In this document: in pieces, positions 41,354 through 50,890 of the stretch
Layout: each line of letters opens with the position of its first letter
How positions within the stretch are numbered: position 1 is the stretch's first letter
DNA from: Chloroflexota bacterium
Lineage (GTDB): Bacteria; Chloroflexota; Dehalococcoidia; Tepidiformales; Tepidiformaceae
Length of the DNA: 64,000 bases
Direction: 5' to 3'
Assembly: GCA_026710655.1 (NCBI GenBank)
Contig: JAPOQN010000032.1
Coordinates: forward strand, 1 to 64,000
Program-made: the position numbers and the translations under genes
The notes under the pieces: generated by a model
What the model was told of the DNA's origin: nothing
Databases searched by the model: none
The model's input: the letters and a program-made list of their open reading frames with translations, nothing else

Positions 41354-41366
41354 GGGCGCTCGCCCC
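41353..41366 (+). terminator. Short hairpin after copper chaperone operon
   Basis: GGGGCG-CT-CGCCCC, a perfect 6-bp inverted repeat starting at the stop codon. Small loop and no T-tract, so only weak evidence for termination. Confidence 0.3.
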
Positions 41367-41384
41367 AGCCCCGGGAGCCTCGCG

Positions 41385-41390
41385 TAGACT
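41385..41390 (+). promoter_or_regulatory. -10-like TAGACT before LLM gene
   Basis: TAGACT lies 31 bases before the ATG; AAGGGGAG serves as the ribosome site. Confidence 0.4.
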
Positions 41391-41421
41391 CGCCCCACGC
41401 CACCACAAAGGGGAGCCTTGC

Positions 41422-42279
41422 ATGAAGATCGGCGCCATCTTCCCGCAGACCGAGATCGGTGCGGACCCGTCCGTCATCCGCGACTTCGCCCAGACCGCCG
41501 AGGGCCTCGGCTACTCCCACATCCTCGTTTACGACCACGTCATTGGCGCCCTGCCCGACCGTGAACCGAAACTGTGGGGCCCGTACACCCACGAGTCGGC
41601 CTTCCACGAGCCCTTCGTGCTGTTGGGCTACCTCGCCGGAATCACCGAGCGCGTTGAACTGGTCACCGGCGTCATCATCCTGCCCCAGCGCCAGACCGTG
41701 CTTGTCGCCAAGCAGGCCGCCGAGGTCGACATCCTCTCCGGTGGACGCCTCCGCCTGGGCATCGGCACCGGCTGGAACTACGTCGAATACGACTCGTTGA
41801 ACGAGAACTTCCGTAACCGTGGCAAGCGGCAGGAGGAGCAGGTCGAGGGGATGCGCCGCCTCTGGGACGAGCCCATCGTCGACTTCGATGGCGACTGGCA
41901 CCGCATTGATCGCGCTGGCCTCAATCCCCTCCCGGGACGCCGCATCCCCATCTGGTTCGGCGGCTTCAGCGACCCCGCCTTCGAGCGCTCCGCCCGCATC
42001 GGTGACGGCTTCATCTTCGGCGGCGGCTCAACCGATTCGGCCAGCGCCCTGGAGAAAATCCGCGGCTACCTCGATCGTGAGGGCCGCGACCCCGCCAGCT
42101 TCGGCATCGAGGCGATGGTGAACTACGGCGACGGTCCCGAGAGTTGGGCCGGCCAGGTCGACCGCTGGCGCGAAGCCGGTGTCGACTACGTCTCCATGCG
42201 CACCATGAATGCGGGCCTCGAAGGGCCGCGCGCTCACATTGAGGCGCTCGAACGCTACTGGCGCGAGGTCGGCGAGTAG
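41422..42279 (+). CDS. LLM-class F420-dependent oxidoreductase
   Basis: 285 residues of the luciferase-like barrel: M-K-I-G-A-I-F-P-Q-T-E-I-G, H-I-L-V-Y-D-H-V, V-T-G-V-I-I-L-P-Q-R-Q-T, L-S-G-G-R-L-R-L-G-I-G-T-G-W-N and P-I-W-F-G-G-F-S. It falls in a different subgroup from the two other LLM proteins of the window, judging by N-terminal and active-site loops. Its own promoter-like hexamer and lack of co-directional partners suggest a single-gene unit. Substrate unknown. Confidence 0.88.
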   Translation: MKIGAIFPQTEIGADPSVIRDFAQTAEGLGYSHILVYDHVIGALPDREPKLWGPYTHESAFHEPFVLLGYLAGITERVELVTGVIILPQRQTVLVAKQAAEVDILSGGRLRLGIGTGWNYVEYDSLNENFRNRGKRQEEQVEGMRRLWDEPIVDFDGDWHRIDRAGLNPLPGRRIPIWFGGFSDPAFERSARIGDGFIFGGGSTDSASALEKIRGYLDREGRDPASFGIEAMVNYGDGPESWAGQVDRWREAGVDYVSMRTMNAGLEGPRAHIEALERYWREVGE

Positions 42280-42337
42280 GATCGGGGGTACGCGTTCCGC
42301 CAAGGTTTTCTGTCTGCTATAGTTGCGGAGAGGAATC

Positions 42338-42655
42338 GTGGCAACCGAAGAACGCCTCAGCAGACTCGAAGGCGCTTACGAACAGGTCGACATGCGCCTG
42401 GGCGACCTAACGCAGGCTGTTAGGTTTCTAGGCAGGGATGTCAACTCCTTCCGCCGGTCTGGCTACCTTGTCGAGGCTCGGCAGGAAGGCGTCGCCCTTC
42501 ACACCATTCCCGCCAGAGCAGCCTCCAACCATGAGGATCGGTCCCTCCGACTCACGGCTGCCATGGATAGGCGCTTCAAGGCATTCACTGTGTTTGTTGT
42601 GGTCGCGTGGTTGGCGACGAATGGGCTCTTGATCGGGCTGTATCTGCAGTCCTGA
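42338..42655 (+). CDS. Small tail-anchored coiled-coil protein
   Basis: 105 residues. Residues 1-35 form a heptad-rich helix (E-E-R-L-S-R-L-E-G-A-Y-E-Q-V-D-M-R-L-G-D-L split by few breaks), a second helix follows, and one membrane segment ends the protein (F-V-V-V-A-W-L-A-T-N-G-L-L-I-G-L-Y-L). It starts at GTG behind GGAGAGGAA, with TATAGT at 42318. It lies between unrelated metabolic genes and has lower GC. No family is recognised; similar small proteins often accompany mobile or defence genes, but nothing here proves that. Confidence 0.6.
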   Translation: MATEERLSRLEGAYEQVDMRLGDLTQAVRFLGRDVNSFRRSGYLVEARQEGVALHTIPARAASNHEDRSLRLTAAMDRRFKAFTVFVVVAWLATNGLLIGLYLQS

Positions 42656-42659
42656 CTCG

Positions 42660-43196
42660 TCACTGATCCGACAGCCGGTCCCAGCGCAGGATGCCCGCAA
42701 TCGACTTCGCGTCGATGATGCGCCCGTCGTCGATCGCAGCCACCGCCTCGTCCCGCGTCAGCCGCACGACCTCGATGTCCTCGTCCTCGTCGCCCGGCAG
42801 CGGGTCGGGCGTGAGGTCCGTGCAGAGGTACAGGTGGAGGTACTCGGTCGCGTAGCTGGGCGCAATCCAGAACCCGCCCAGCGGCTCCACCCGCTTGGCC
42901 CGCATCCCCACTTCCTCGCGCAGCTCGCGGGCAGCCGTGTCGCCGGGATCCTCGCCCGGCTCCAGTGTGCCCGCCGGGATCTCGAGCAACCGCGCGCGGG
43001 GGCCGTGACGGTACTGCTCGACCAGCAACAGCAGCCCGGCGCTGTCGACCGGGATCATGCAGACCGCTCCGGGGTGGTAGATCATTTCGCGCCGGAACGT
43101 GTGCCCTTCCGCCATCCGAAGGGTGTCCAGGCGCAGGTCGAAGAGCCGCCCGTCGAACACGGTCTCGCTGTCGATGAGCTCCGGATGATCTGTCAT
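42660..43196 (-). CDS. Nudix hydrolase (ADP-ribose pyrophosphatase-like)
   Basis: 178 residues. A full Nudix box is present: G-T-L-E-P-G-E-D-P, then A-R-E-L-R-E-E-V-G, which coordinates Mg for diphosphate hydrolysis. The preceding H-P-G-A-V-C-M-I-P and L-V-E-Q-Y-R-H-G are typical of ADP-ribose/nucleoside-diphosphate-sugar hydrolases. It would recycle ADP-ribose, for example from the sirtuin reaction. It is convergent with the tail-anchored protein gene, 4 bases apart. Confidence 0.92.
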   Translation of the reverse strand: MTDHPELIDSETVFDGRLFDLRLDTLRMAEGHTFRREMIYHPGAVCMIPVDSAGLLLLVEQYRHGPRARLLEIPAGTLEPGEDPGDTAARELREEVGMRAKRVEPLGGFWIAPSYATEYLHLYLCTDLTPDPLPGDEDEDIEVVRLTRDEAVAAIDDGRIIDAKSIAGILRWDRLSDQ

Positions 43197-43314
43197 GCCG
43201 CCTCCAGTTGTCGGGCCTCGTTGCGGGTTGGCGCGGGGTGTCAGGGTAGCGCCCGAGTCCCGTAAGCGTGCTGACTGATTGCGCGTGGTACGGTTCCCGC
43301 AACGGGAGGTAAAG

Positions 43315-43758
43315 ATGCCCGGCGCGCTTAGGCAACTCGTATCGGTTTATCTGCTCCTCGTCGGTCTCGCGGTGGCCGTCCAGTTCATCATCTTCCCGTT
43401 CTACGAGGACCAGGACACCGACCTGTCAGTCTGGAAAGTGCTGGACTGGCTGATGGCTGTCGGCCTTGTGCTCGCCGTCGCGGGGGCGTACCTCCGCAAG
43501 CGCGCCTTCGACGCTTCCGTCGGAGACGATGCGCCCTGGCGGCAGTACGTCGAGGTGAACGGCCTCTTCTACGCCATGGTGGCGCTTACCCTGGCCTTCT
43601 TCCCGGCCTGGTTCTGGGTTGAGTGGGGAACCTACCCGGAGCGCGCGAGTTGGGTCATCTGGCACATGATCGACACGGCCCTGCCCATCCTCTTTGTGGT
43701 GCACGGGCTCCGTTCCTGGCGGGAATCGAACGCCCAGGCCCGTAGTCTCGGGCCGTAG
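43315..43758 (+). CDS. Four-helix membrane protein, paralog 1
   Basis: 147 residues with four membrane helices (R-Q-L-V-S-V-Y-L-L-L-V-G at the first, D-W-L-M-A-V-G at the second, N-G-L-F-Y-A-M-V-A-L at the third, D-T-A-L-P-I-L-F-V-V at the fourth). The helix pattern and the Y-L-L-L-V-G-x-A-V start are shared with the next gene, 14 bases downstream, so this is an old tandem duplication. It starts at ATG with GGGAGGT. No known family is recognised. Confidence 0.72.
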   Translation: MPGALRQLVSVYLLLVGLAVAVQFIIFPFYEDQDTDLSVWKVLDWLMAVGLVLAVAGAYLRKRAFDASVGDDAPWRQYVEVNGLFYAMVALTLAFFPAWFWVEWGTYPERASWVIWHMIDTALPILFVVHGLRSWRESNAQARSLGP

Positions 43759-43772
43759 CAAGGAGAACCTGC

Positions 43773-44192
43773 ATGGCAGCCATACACCGACTCTTCGCCG
43801 TCTACCTGCTGTTGGTGGGTGTGGCCGTGGGAGCCTATTTCGTCATCTCCCCCCTCTACGCCGGCCAGGCCGGCGCGGGTGACGCCCACGACATCTGGGA
43901 GATACTCAACTGGTTCATGGCCGTCACGGCCGTCCTCCTCGTGCTCGTGACCTTCACCGGCACGAAGTATCTTCCCGAAGACGCGTCCTCGTGGGACAAG
44001 TTCGTGGCCAACGGGCGCTTCCATATCGCCCTGGCGCTCCTCCTCGGGTTCTTCAGCAACTGGTTCGCTGACCAGTGGGGCAACGGCGAGTTTGGTCCCG
44101 TCCCCTTCCTCTGGGTGGTTATTGACATCGCGATGCCCATCCTGGCGGTCGAGATGGCTCTCAAGCTCTGGCTCAAGCCCGAATCGCCGTAG
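43773..44192 (+). CDS. Four-helix membrane protein, paralog 2
   Basis: 139 residues, same four-helix layout as the preceding gene: R-L-F-A-V-Y-L-L-L-V-G-V-A-V, N-W-F-M-A-V-T, N-G-R-F-H-I-A-L-A-L-L-L and D-I-A-M-P-I-L-A-V-E. The two are close enough in pattern to form a heteromeric pair. It starts at ATG behind AAGGAG and ends before a strong hairpin. Function unknown. Confidence 0.72.
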   Translation: MAAIHRLFAVYLLLVGVAVGAYFVISPLYAGQAGAGDAHDIWEILNWFMAVTAVLLVLVTFTGTKYLPEDASSWDKFVANGRFHIALALLLGFFSNWFADQWGNGEFGPVPFLWVVIDIAMPILAVEMALKLWLKPESP

Positions 44193-44224
44193 CGCCCTGC
44201 GCTAGGTGTCTGACCCTCAAAGCA

Positions 44225-44253
44225 GGACGCCGCCTCCTACAGAGGCGGCGTCC
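44225..44253. terminator. Shared hairpin between convergent genes
   Basis: GGACGCCGCCTC and GAGGCGGCGTCC form a 12-bp perfect stem with a 5-base loop, between the convergent 4-TM gene and rpoD. It can work in both directions. Confidence 0.75.
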
Positions 44254-44279
44254 GCGTCGTAGAACCGTGGCCGTCGGCG

Positions 44280-45914
<1,635 letters not shown>

Positions 45915-45979
45915 GCGGCTGACAGGTACCCCTTGGTCGTGGAATTGGGATGGCGCTTGGGACACACAACGCCAAGGTC

Positions 45980-45988
45980 ATTGTAGCA
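45980..45988 (-). promoter_or_regulatory. rpoD promoter, extended -10 TGC-TACAAT
   Basis: TGCTACAAT on the minus strand, 65 bases before the rpoD start, leaving a leader of about 58 bases. No good -35 is seen, as expected of an extended -10 promoter. Confidence 0.55.
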
Positions 45989-46065
45989 CAAGTGAGCGGG
46001 TCTGGAGGGAGCGGGCCGTTCGCGGTCGACGACGTGGGGAAAGGCAACCATTGCCGATTGCGAGA

Positions 46066-46071
46066 TACAAT
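46066..46071 (+). promoter_or_regulatory. -10-like TACAAT before the toxin gene
   Basis: TACAAT is followed by eight bases and the ATG of the RelE-type toxin gene; an out-of-frame ATG lies in between. A leader of one or two bases, or none, is predicted. Confidence 0.45.
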
Positions 46072-46079
46072 CCTGATGC

Positions 46080-46376
46080 ATGGTCGAGATTCGCGAAACC
46101 GCTTTCTTCACTCGTTGGATGGAAAGGCTGGACTTCGAAGTCCAGGCACGCATCTTGAACCGCATTGAGCGACTCCGAAAGGGAAATCCCGGAGACGTCC
46201 GCTCTGTGGGGGAAGGAGTCTCCGAACTCCGCATCCACTCCGGCCCTGGCTATCGGGTGTACTATGTTCAGAGGCGCGGAGGGCTGATTGTTCTGCTGGT
46301 AGGTGGTGACAAGTCGAGCCAGCGCCGGGACATCAGGAGAGCGCTCGCTACCGCACGTGAACCCGAGGAGAACTGA
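46080..46376 (+). CDS. RelE/HigB-type toxin
   Basis: 98 residues. It matches the addiction-module killer subgroup of RelE toxins: F-F-T-R-W-M-E-R-L, A-R-I-L-N-R-I-E-R-L-R-K-G-N-P-G-D, G-V-S-E-L-R-I-H-S-G-P-G-Y-R-V-Y-Y and L-V-G-G-D-K-S-S-Q-R-R-D-I. These toxins cut mRNA at the ribosome. All family-conserved basic residues are present, so it may be active. The presumed antitoxin gene starts 2 bases after its stop. Lower GC than rpoD next to it suggests transfer. Confidence 0.87.
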   Translation: MVEIRETAFFTRWMERLDFEVQARILNRIERLRKGNPGDVRSVGEGVSELRIHSGPGYRVYYVQRRGGLIVLLVGGDKSSQRRDIRRALATAREPEEN

Positions 46377-46378
46377 CG

Positions 46379-46612
46379 ATGGTGGAGACGAGGCCTTGGG
46401 ACGTTGTGAACTACCTCCAGACCGGTGAGGCTCAGGCCGCGTACCTGAAGGTGGCGCTTGAGGATGGCGACCCGCAACGGATCGTGGAAGCGCTTACCGA
46501 CGTCGCCAGAGCCAGAGGGCTTCAGTCGGAGCTGCAGGAGGAACTGCAACTCCAGATAGTCGGCGAGGACGCGACGCTCCGGCCAGAGCCGGTCATGTCC
46601 CCCGCTGACTGA
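46379..46612 (+). CDS. HigA-like antitoxin, C-terminal HTH not recognisable
   Basis: 77 residues. The first half fits the antidote family that pairs with this toxin type: W-D-V-V-N-Y-L-Q-T, A-A-Y-L-K-V-A-L-E-D-G-D-P-Q-R-I-V-E-A-L and D-V-A-R-A-R-G. In relatives that segment continues into an XRE helix-turn-helix (pattern G-L-S-R-E-x-L-Y-K-A-L-S). Here it reads L-Q-S-E-L-Q-E-E-L-Q-L-Q-I and ends 23 residues later, so the DNA-binding part is absent or unrecognisable. Neutralisation may persist; autoregulation by the usual mode is doubtful. Confidence 0.72.
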   Translation: MVETRPWDVVNYLQTGEAQAAYLKVALEDGDPQRIVEALTDVARARGLQSELQEELQLQIVGEDATLRPEPVMSPAD

Positions 46613-46639
46613 TTCTGTAGCGCTGCCGGAGCAGCACCC

Positions 46640-47011
46640 CTAGTCGCCCGTCGGGAGTCCCGCCTCCGCCCACGCGTCCGTGCCGCCCTCGACGTTGTAC
46701 AGCTCCAGGTCGTCCAGACCCGCTGCTGTCGCGTACTCCGCCGCGAGGGCACTGCGACCGCCCATCTTGCAGATGAACAGCACTTCCTTCTTGTCGCCCG
46801 CGAAATCGCGGATCTGCTTCAGCTCGTTCATCACCGTGTTCACGGGAATCAGGCGCACGCCCTTGGCGTGAACCTCGACGTATTCGTGCGGATCCCGCAC
46901 GTCGACCATCACGGCGTCGCCGTTGTCGAGCTTTTCCTTCGCCTCTTCGATCGAGAGCCTCGTGAACGGCTCTCGCGGGTCTTTCGTAGCCACCGGAACT
47001 GCCTCACTCAT
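46640..47011 (-). CDS. Rhodanese-domain sulfurtransferase
   Basis: 123 residues, a single rhodanese domain: V-M-V-D-V-R-D-P-H-E-Y near the start, I-P-V-N-T-V in the middle and the active loop F-I-C-K-M-G-G-R-S-A with the catalytic Cys. Small stand-alone rhodaneses move sulfane sulfur between thiols and acceptors. It starts at 47011 with TGC-TAGTCT about 16 bases before the ATG, divergent from the methyltransferase. No Fe-S or thiamine genes are adjacent. Confidence 0.9.
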   Translation of the reverse strand: MSEAVPVATKDPREPFTRLSIEEAKEKLDNGDAVMVDVRDPHEYVEVHAKGVRLIPVNTVMNELKQIRDFAGDKKEVLFICKMGGRSALAAEYATAAGLDDLELYNVEGGTDAWAEAGLPTGD

Positions 47012-47078
47012 GTGCGTAGTGCCGCTCAGACTAGCACGGGAAAGGCGTTTCCCGCCCCGTCTGGCAAGGCCTCGCGCG

Positions 47079-47939
47079 ATGTGCCACGCTGCCCCCGTGA
47101 CCGACCCCCTCCGTCCCGACCCCGCCGCTGCCGCGACCGCCTGGGCTGGCCGCGTGCGCCGCAACCGCGAGCAGGTCGAGCGTCGCCGGGTCGTCCTCCC
47201 CGAGCGGGGCGACTTCTATGCGCCAATAGCGAACTGGTTCCGCGCCGACCCCCGCCGCGAGGGTGACGCCACCCTCGACGCCCTCCGCGCCCTCGTGCGT
47301 CCCGACGACAGCGTGCTCGACATCGGCGCCGGGGGCGGGCGCTACTCCCTCCCCCTCGCCCTCCACGCCCGCGAGGTCATCGGGGTGGAACCTTCCGAAG
47401 CCATGCGCGAGGTGCTCACCGAGGGCATGACCGAACACGGCATCGACAACATCCGCGTCGTCGACACCCGCTGGCCCGCCGACGATCCCCTCAGCGCCGA
47501 CGTTGCCCTCATCTCTCACGTCGGCTACGACATCGAGGACTTTGGCCCCTTCCTCGACGCGATGGAGGAGGCCGCCGATCGCCTCTGCGTCGCCGCCCTG
47601 CTGAGCCGCCCCCCGCCCTCCCGCTCCGACCCCTTCTGGGAGGCCGTCCACGGCGAGCCCCGCGACCCACTCCCCGCGCTGCCCGAGTTCCTCGCCCTGC
47701 AGCTCGCCCGCGGACGGCTCTGCGAGGTCTCGTTCGTCGAGTACGGCGGCATCGCCTATGACACCGAGGACGACGTGGTCGCCTTCCTCCGTCAGCAGCT
47801 CTGGATCGCCGAAGGCAGCCCCCAGGACGAGCAACTCCTCGCCATGCTCCCCGACTACATCCACGAGGAGGGCGGCCGCGTTGAGTTCAACTGGGATCCG
47901 GGCGTGCTCGGAATCGTGAGCTGGACCCCGCCCGCGTAG
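47079..47939 (+). CDS. SAM-dependent class I methyltransferase
   Basis: About 286 residues. Motif I is V-L-D-I-G-A-G-G-G-R-Y-S-L-P-L-A, the acidic end of strand 2 is V-I-G-V-E-P-S-E-A-M-R-E-V-L, and V-A-L-I-S-H-V-G-Y fits motif III. An N-terminal helical stretch rich in Arg (A-G-R-V-R-R-N-R-E-Q-V-E-R-R-R) precedes the domain. The start is ambiguous between ATG 47079 and GTG 47097. Substrate unknown. It is convergent with fbiC, 2 bases apart. Confidence 0.85.
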   Translation: MCHAAPVTDPLRPDPAAAATAWAGRVRRNREQVERRRVVLPERGDFYAPIANWFRADPRREGDATLDALRALVRPDDSVLDIGAGGGRYSLPLALHAREVIGVEPSEAMREVLTEGMTEHGIDNIRVVDTRWPADDPLSADVALISHVGYDIEDFGPFLDAMEEAADRLCVAALLSRPPPSRSDPFWEAVHGEPRDPLPALPEFLALQLARGRLCEVSFVEYGGIAYDTEDDVVAFLRQQLWIAEGSPQDEQLLAMLPDYIHEEGGRVEFNWDPGVLGIVSWTPPA

Positions 47940-47941
47940 AG

Positions 47942-50371
47942 CTAGCCTGAGCGCGCGTACTTCTTCGCCGGCGTCAGGATGATTGGCGTGAGCTCGTCGG
48001 CGCCGTAGGAGGTGCGCTGGCGCTCCGCCGGCGGAGTGCCGTACGTCGTCGTGCGCTGGCGGGGCAGCCGCCCGATGCTCGTGATCAGCTCGTCCATCGC
48101 CTCGGGGGGCATCTCCTGGCCGTGGCTGGCTCCTGCCGCCCGGCTGATGCTCTCGTTCATGAGCGTCCCGCCCATGTCGTTCGCCCCTGCCAGCAGGCAG
48201 GCAGCGGATCCCGCCGAACCCATCTTCACCCACGACACCTGGATGTTCGTGATGAGCGGGTGCAGCGCCAGCCGCGAGACGGCGTGCATCAGGATCGCCT
48301 CGCGCCAGGTCGGACCCTTGCGCGCGCGCCCCTTCAGGTAGATGGGCGCCTCCATGTGCACGAACGGCAGCGGTACGAACTCGCTGATGCCGCCCGTGCG
48401 CGCCTGCAGCTCGCGCAGGCGCAGCAGGTGCCGCGCCCACGACACGGGCCCGTCGATGTGCCCGTACATGATCGTCGAAGTGGTCGTGAACCCGACCTCG
48501 TGCGCCGACCCCACCACCTCAAGCCACTGGTCCGTGCTCAGCTTGTCGGGGCAGAGGGTGTCGCGAACCTCGTCGTCGAGGATCTCGGCGGCGGTGCCGG
48601 GCAGCGTGCCCAGCCCCGAGGCCTTCAGCCGCCCCAGGAACTCCTTCACCGGAATCCCCAGCGTTTCCGCCCCTTGGTGAACCTCCAGCGGCGAGAATGC
48701 GTGGACGTGCATGTCGGGCAGCGCGTCTTTCACCGCCTCGCACAGCTCCAGGTAGGTAGCGCCCGTGTACTCGGGGTGAATCCCGCCCTGCATGCAGACC
48801 TCGGTCGCGCCCCGCTCCCACGCCTCGCGCGCACGGCGCACCACCTCGTCCAGCCCCAGGTCGTACGGCTTGCCCCGCAGGTTCTCGCTCAGCTTCCCTT
48901 TCGAGAAGGCGCAGAACTGGCACTTGAAGTAGCAGATGTTCGTGTAGTTGATGTTGCGGTTCACGACGTACCGCACGATGTCGCCCGAGACCTCCGCGCG
49001 AAGCTCGTCGGCGGCCGCGCAGACGTAGTCGAATTCGGGGCCGCGTACCTCGAACAGCCGCGCGATCTCGCCCTCCGCCAGCTCCTCTCCCCGCCGCGCT
49101 TTCGACACCAGCGCGGGCACGGGTGAATGAGGTGGCAGCGTCTCCGGCTCCTGCCGCGGGAAGGTGTAGCCCTCTGGCGGTTCGAGCACCGCGCCCGGCG
49201 CCCACTCGCCCTCGCGCGCGTAGCCGTCCGCGTCCATCGACCGCAGGACCTCGGTCGCCATCTTCTTGCTCTGCCAGCGAGCGCTGTCCTTCGCGTAGCT
49301 CGGGTAGACCGCCAGCCTTTCGGCGAGGTGGTGTCCCGCGGCCTCCGTCTGGCGGCGCAGCTCCTCGAGCTGTGGCCACGGCGCCTCCGGGTTCACATGG
49401 TCGATCGTGACCGGCGAGACGCCGCCCCAATCGCTCAGGCCGGCCGCCACCAGCTTCCCGTACGACTCGGGCATCAGGTTGGGTGGCGCCTGCACGCCGA
49501 TCTCCGGTCCGAACAGGATGCGTGCCATCGCCAGCGTCCAGAGCAGGTCGTCGAAGTCGGGCTCGGGCGCGTCCGCCATCTTCGTGTCTGGCTTGGCCCG
49601 GAAGTTCTGGATGATCAGTTCCTGGATGTGCCCGTGCTCTTCGTGCAGCTCGCGCAGGGCCAGCAGCGACTCGATCCGTTCCCGGCGCGTCTCGCCGATG
49701 CCGATGAGGATGCCAGAAGTGAACGGCACCTGGAGCTCGCCCGCCAGCCGCATCGTCTCCAGGCGGGCGGCGGGCTCCTTGTCCGGCGATCCGTGGTGAA
49801 CCTGTCCCTTCTCCATCAGCCGCGGAGAGAGGCTTTCCAGCATGATTCCCTGCGAGACCGACACCTCCCGCAGCAAGGCGATGTCCTCGCGCGTCATTAC
49901 GCCGGGGTTGGCGTGGGGCAGCAGTCCTGTCTCCTCCGCCACGATGCCCGCGACTTCCGCAAGGTACGAGATGGTCGTTTCGTGGCCGAGCGCGGCCAGC
50001 TCCTCGCGCGCCACCTTGTAGCGCAGCTCGGGCTTGTCCCCGAGCGTGAAGAGCGCCTCCGTGCAGCCCGCCGCCGCCCCCGCCCGTGCAATCTCCAGCA
50101 CCTCGTCGATGCTCATGTAGGCGCGCTCGCCGCGCTTGGGCGGCTGCGCGAAGGTGCAGTAGTGGCAGACGTCGCGGCACAGCTTCGTCAGCGGAATGAA
50201 GATGTTGCGCGAGTAGGAGATGACGTGGTCGTGGGCCTGGTCGCGGAGCGCCCCCGCTGCCGCCGTCAGGGCGGCGAGGTCGGTTTCCCCGGCAAGGGCG
50301 AGGCCCTCATCCGGCGTGGGGCTCACGCCCGCCAGGGCTCGCGCCAGAACTGCCTCGGTCGTCTCTCGCAT
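47942..50371 (-). CDS. fbiC: FO synthase, fused CofG/CofH (F420 biosynthesis)
   Basis: 809 residues with two radical-SAM barrels. The N-terminal CofG-type domain has C-R-D-V-C-H-Y-C (Cys65, 69, 72); the C-terminal CofH-type domain has C-Y-F-K-C-Q-F-C (Cys480, 484, 487). Each binds a 4Fe-4S cluster and SAM. Together they join tyrosine with the flavin precursor to make FO, the deazaflavin part of F420. Fusion in one chain is known from Actinobacteria and some Chloroflexota; archaea keep them apart. The ATG at 50371 has GGAG upstream. It is divergent from an HxlR regulator, and a palindrome covers both promoters. Confidence 0.96.
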   Translation of the reverse strand: MRETTEAVLARALAGVSPTPDEGLALAGETDLAALTAAAGALRDQAHDHVISYSRNIFIPLTKLCRDVCHYCTFAQPPKRGERAYMSIDEVLEIARAGAAAGCTEALFTLGDKPELRYKVAREELAALGHETTISYLAEVAGIVAEETGLLPHANPGVMTREDIALLREVSVSQGIMLESLSPRLMEKGQVHHGSPDKEPAARLETMRLAGELQVPFTSGILIGIGETRRERIESLLALRELHEEHGHIQELIIQNFRAKPDTKMADAPEPDFDDLLWTLAMARILFGPEIGVQAPPNLMPESYGKLVAAGLSDWGGVSPVTIDHVNPEAPWPQLEELRRQTEAAGHHLAERLAVYPSYAKDSARWQSKKMATEVLRSMDADGYAREGEWAPGAVLEPPEGYTFPRQEPETLPPHSPVPALVSKARRGEELAEGEIARLFEVRGPEFDYVCAAADELRAEVSGDIVRYVVNRNINYTNICYFKCQFCAFSKGKLSENLRGKPYDLGLDEVVRRAREAWERGATEVCMQGGIHPEYTGATYLELCEAVKDALPDMHVHAFSPLEVHQGAETLGIPVKEFLGRLKASGLGTLPGTAAEILDDEVRDTLCPDKLSTDQWLEVVGSAHEVGFTTTSTIMYGHIDGPVSWARHLLRLRELQARTGGISEFVPLPFVHMEAPIYLKGRARKGPTWREAILMHAVSRLALHPLITNIQVSWVKMGSAGSAACLLAGANDMGGTLMNESISRAAGASHGQEMPPEAMDELITSIGRLPRQRTTTYGTPPAERQRTSYGADELTPIILTPAKKYARSG

Positions 50372-50405
50372 CCGCACTCCGGGGCCCGCTCTTCGACCCG
50401 GGCCG

Positions 50406-50419
50406 GTACTCGATAGTAC
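50406..50419. promoter_or_regulatory. Palindromic operator overlapping divergent hxlR and fbiC promoters
   Basis: GTACT-CGAT-AGTAC is a perfect 5+5 inverted repeat. It overlaps TACAAT (50417-50422), the -10 toward the HxlR gene, and TACTAT on the minus strand (50418-50413), the -10 toward fbiC. TACT/AGTA half-sites are known for HxlR-family regulators (YodB type), so autoregulation and control of fbiC by the adjacent HxlR protein are predicted. Confidence 0.6.
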
Positions 50420-50467
50420 AATACGACTCGCTAGCTCGTCACAACCGACGGAGAGGAAGCAGCAAGC

Positions 50468-50890
50468 ATGATCTCGCGAAGCGTCCGCTGCCCCGTCGCC
50501 TCTACCCTCGACCTCGTCGGCGACCGCTGGACGCTGCTTATCGTGCGCGACCTGCTAAAGGGTGACGCCCGCTTCGGCGAGCTGCGCCGCTCCGTCGAGG
50601 GCATCACGAGCAGTGTCCTCTCCTCGCGGCTCAAGCTGCTCGAAGCCGAGGGCCTCGTCGAGACCCGCCTTTACAGCGACCACCCGCCCCGTGCCGAGTA
50701 CTTTCTCACGCCCAAGGGCCACTCCCTCGGCGTCGTCGTGGGCGCCCTCGCCACCTGGGGCGAACGCCACACCGACAACGACCTCAGCATCGTCGACCAC
50801 CGCTGCGGACACGGCGTCGACGTGGTCTACCACTGCCCCACCTGCGACCGGTCCGCCCCCCGCTCCCAGATCCGCATCGTCCCCGCCTGA
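50468..50890 (+). CDS. HxlR-family transcriptional regulator
   Basis: 140 residues. Winged-helix core: C-P-V-A-S-T-L-D-L-V-G-D-R-W-T-L-L-I-V-R-D-L, F-G-E-L-R-R-S-V-E-G-I-T-S-S-V-L-S-S-R-L and R-A-E-Y-F-L-T-P-K-G. Cys8 is at the place of the redox-sensing Cys of HypR/YodB members. A C-terminal extension has C-G-H...C-P-T-C, a small zinc-ribbon-like motif common in the family. Divergent placement next to fbiC and the shared palindrome point to control of F420 synthesis, perhaps by redox or quinone signals. It starts behind GGAGAGGAAG. Confidence 0.9.
   Translation: MISRSVRCPVASTLDLVGDRWTLLIVRDLLKGDARFGELRRSVEGITSSVLSSRLKLLEAEGLVETRLYSDHPPRAEYFLTPKGHSLGVVVGALATWGERHTDNDLSIVDHRCGHGVDVVYHCPTCDRSAPRSQIRIVPA

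Noticed and set aside
43720..43760. Segment resembling the 3' half of a tRNA (GGGAATCGAACGCCC) near the end of the first 4-TM gene
   Set aside because: It is inside an intact reading frame and no acceptor, D or anticodon arms can be paired around it.
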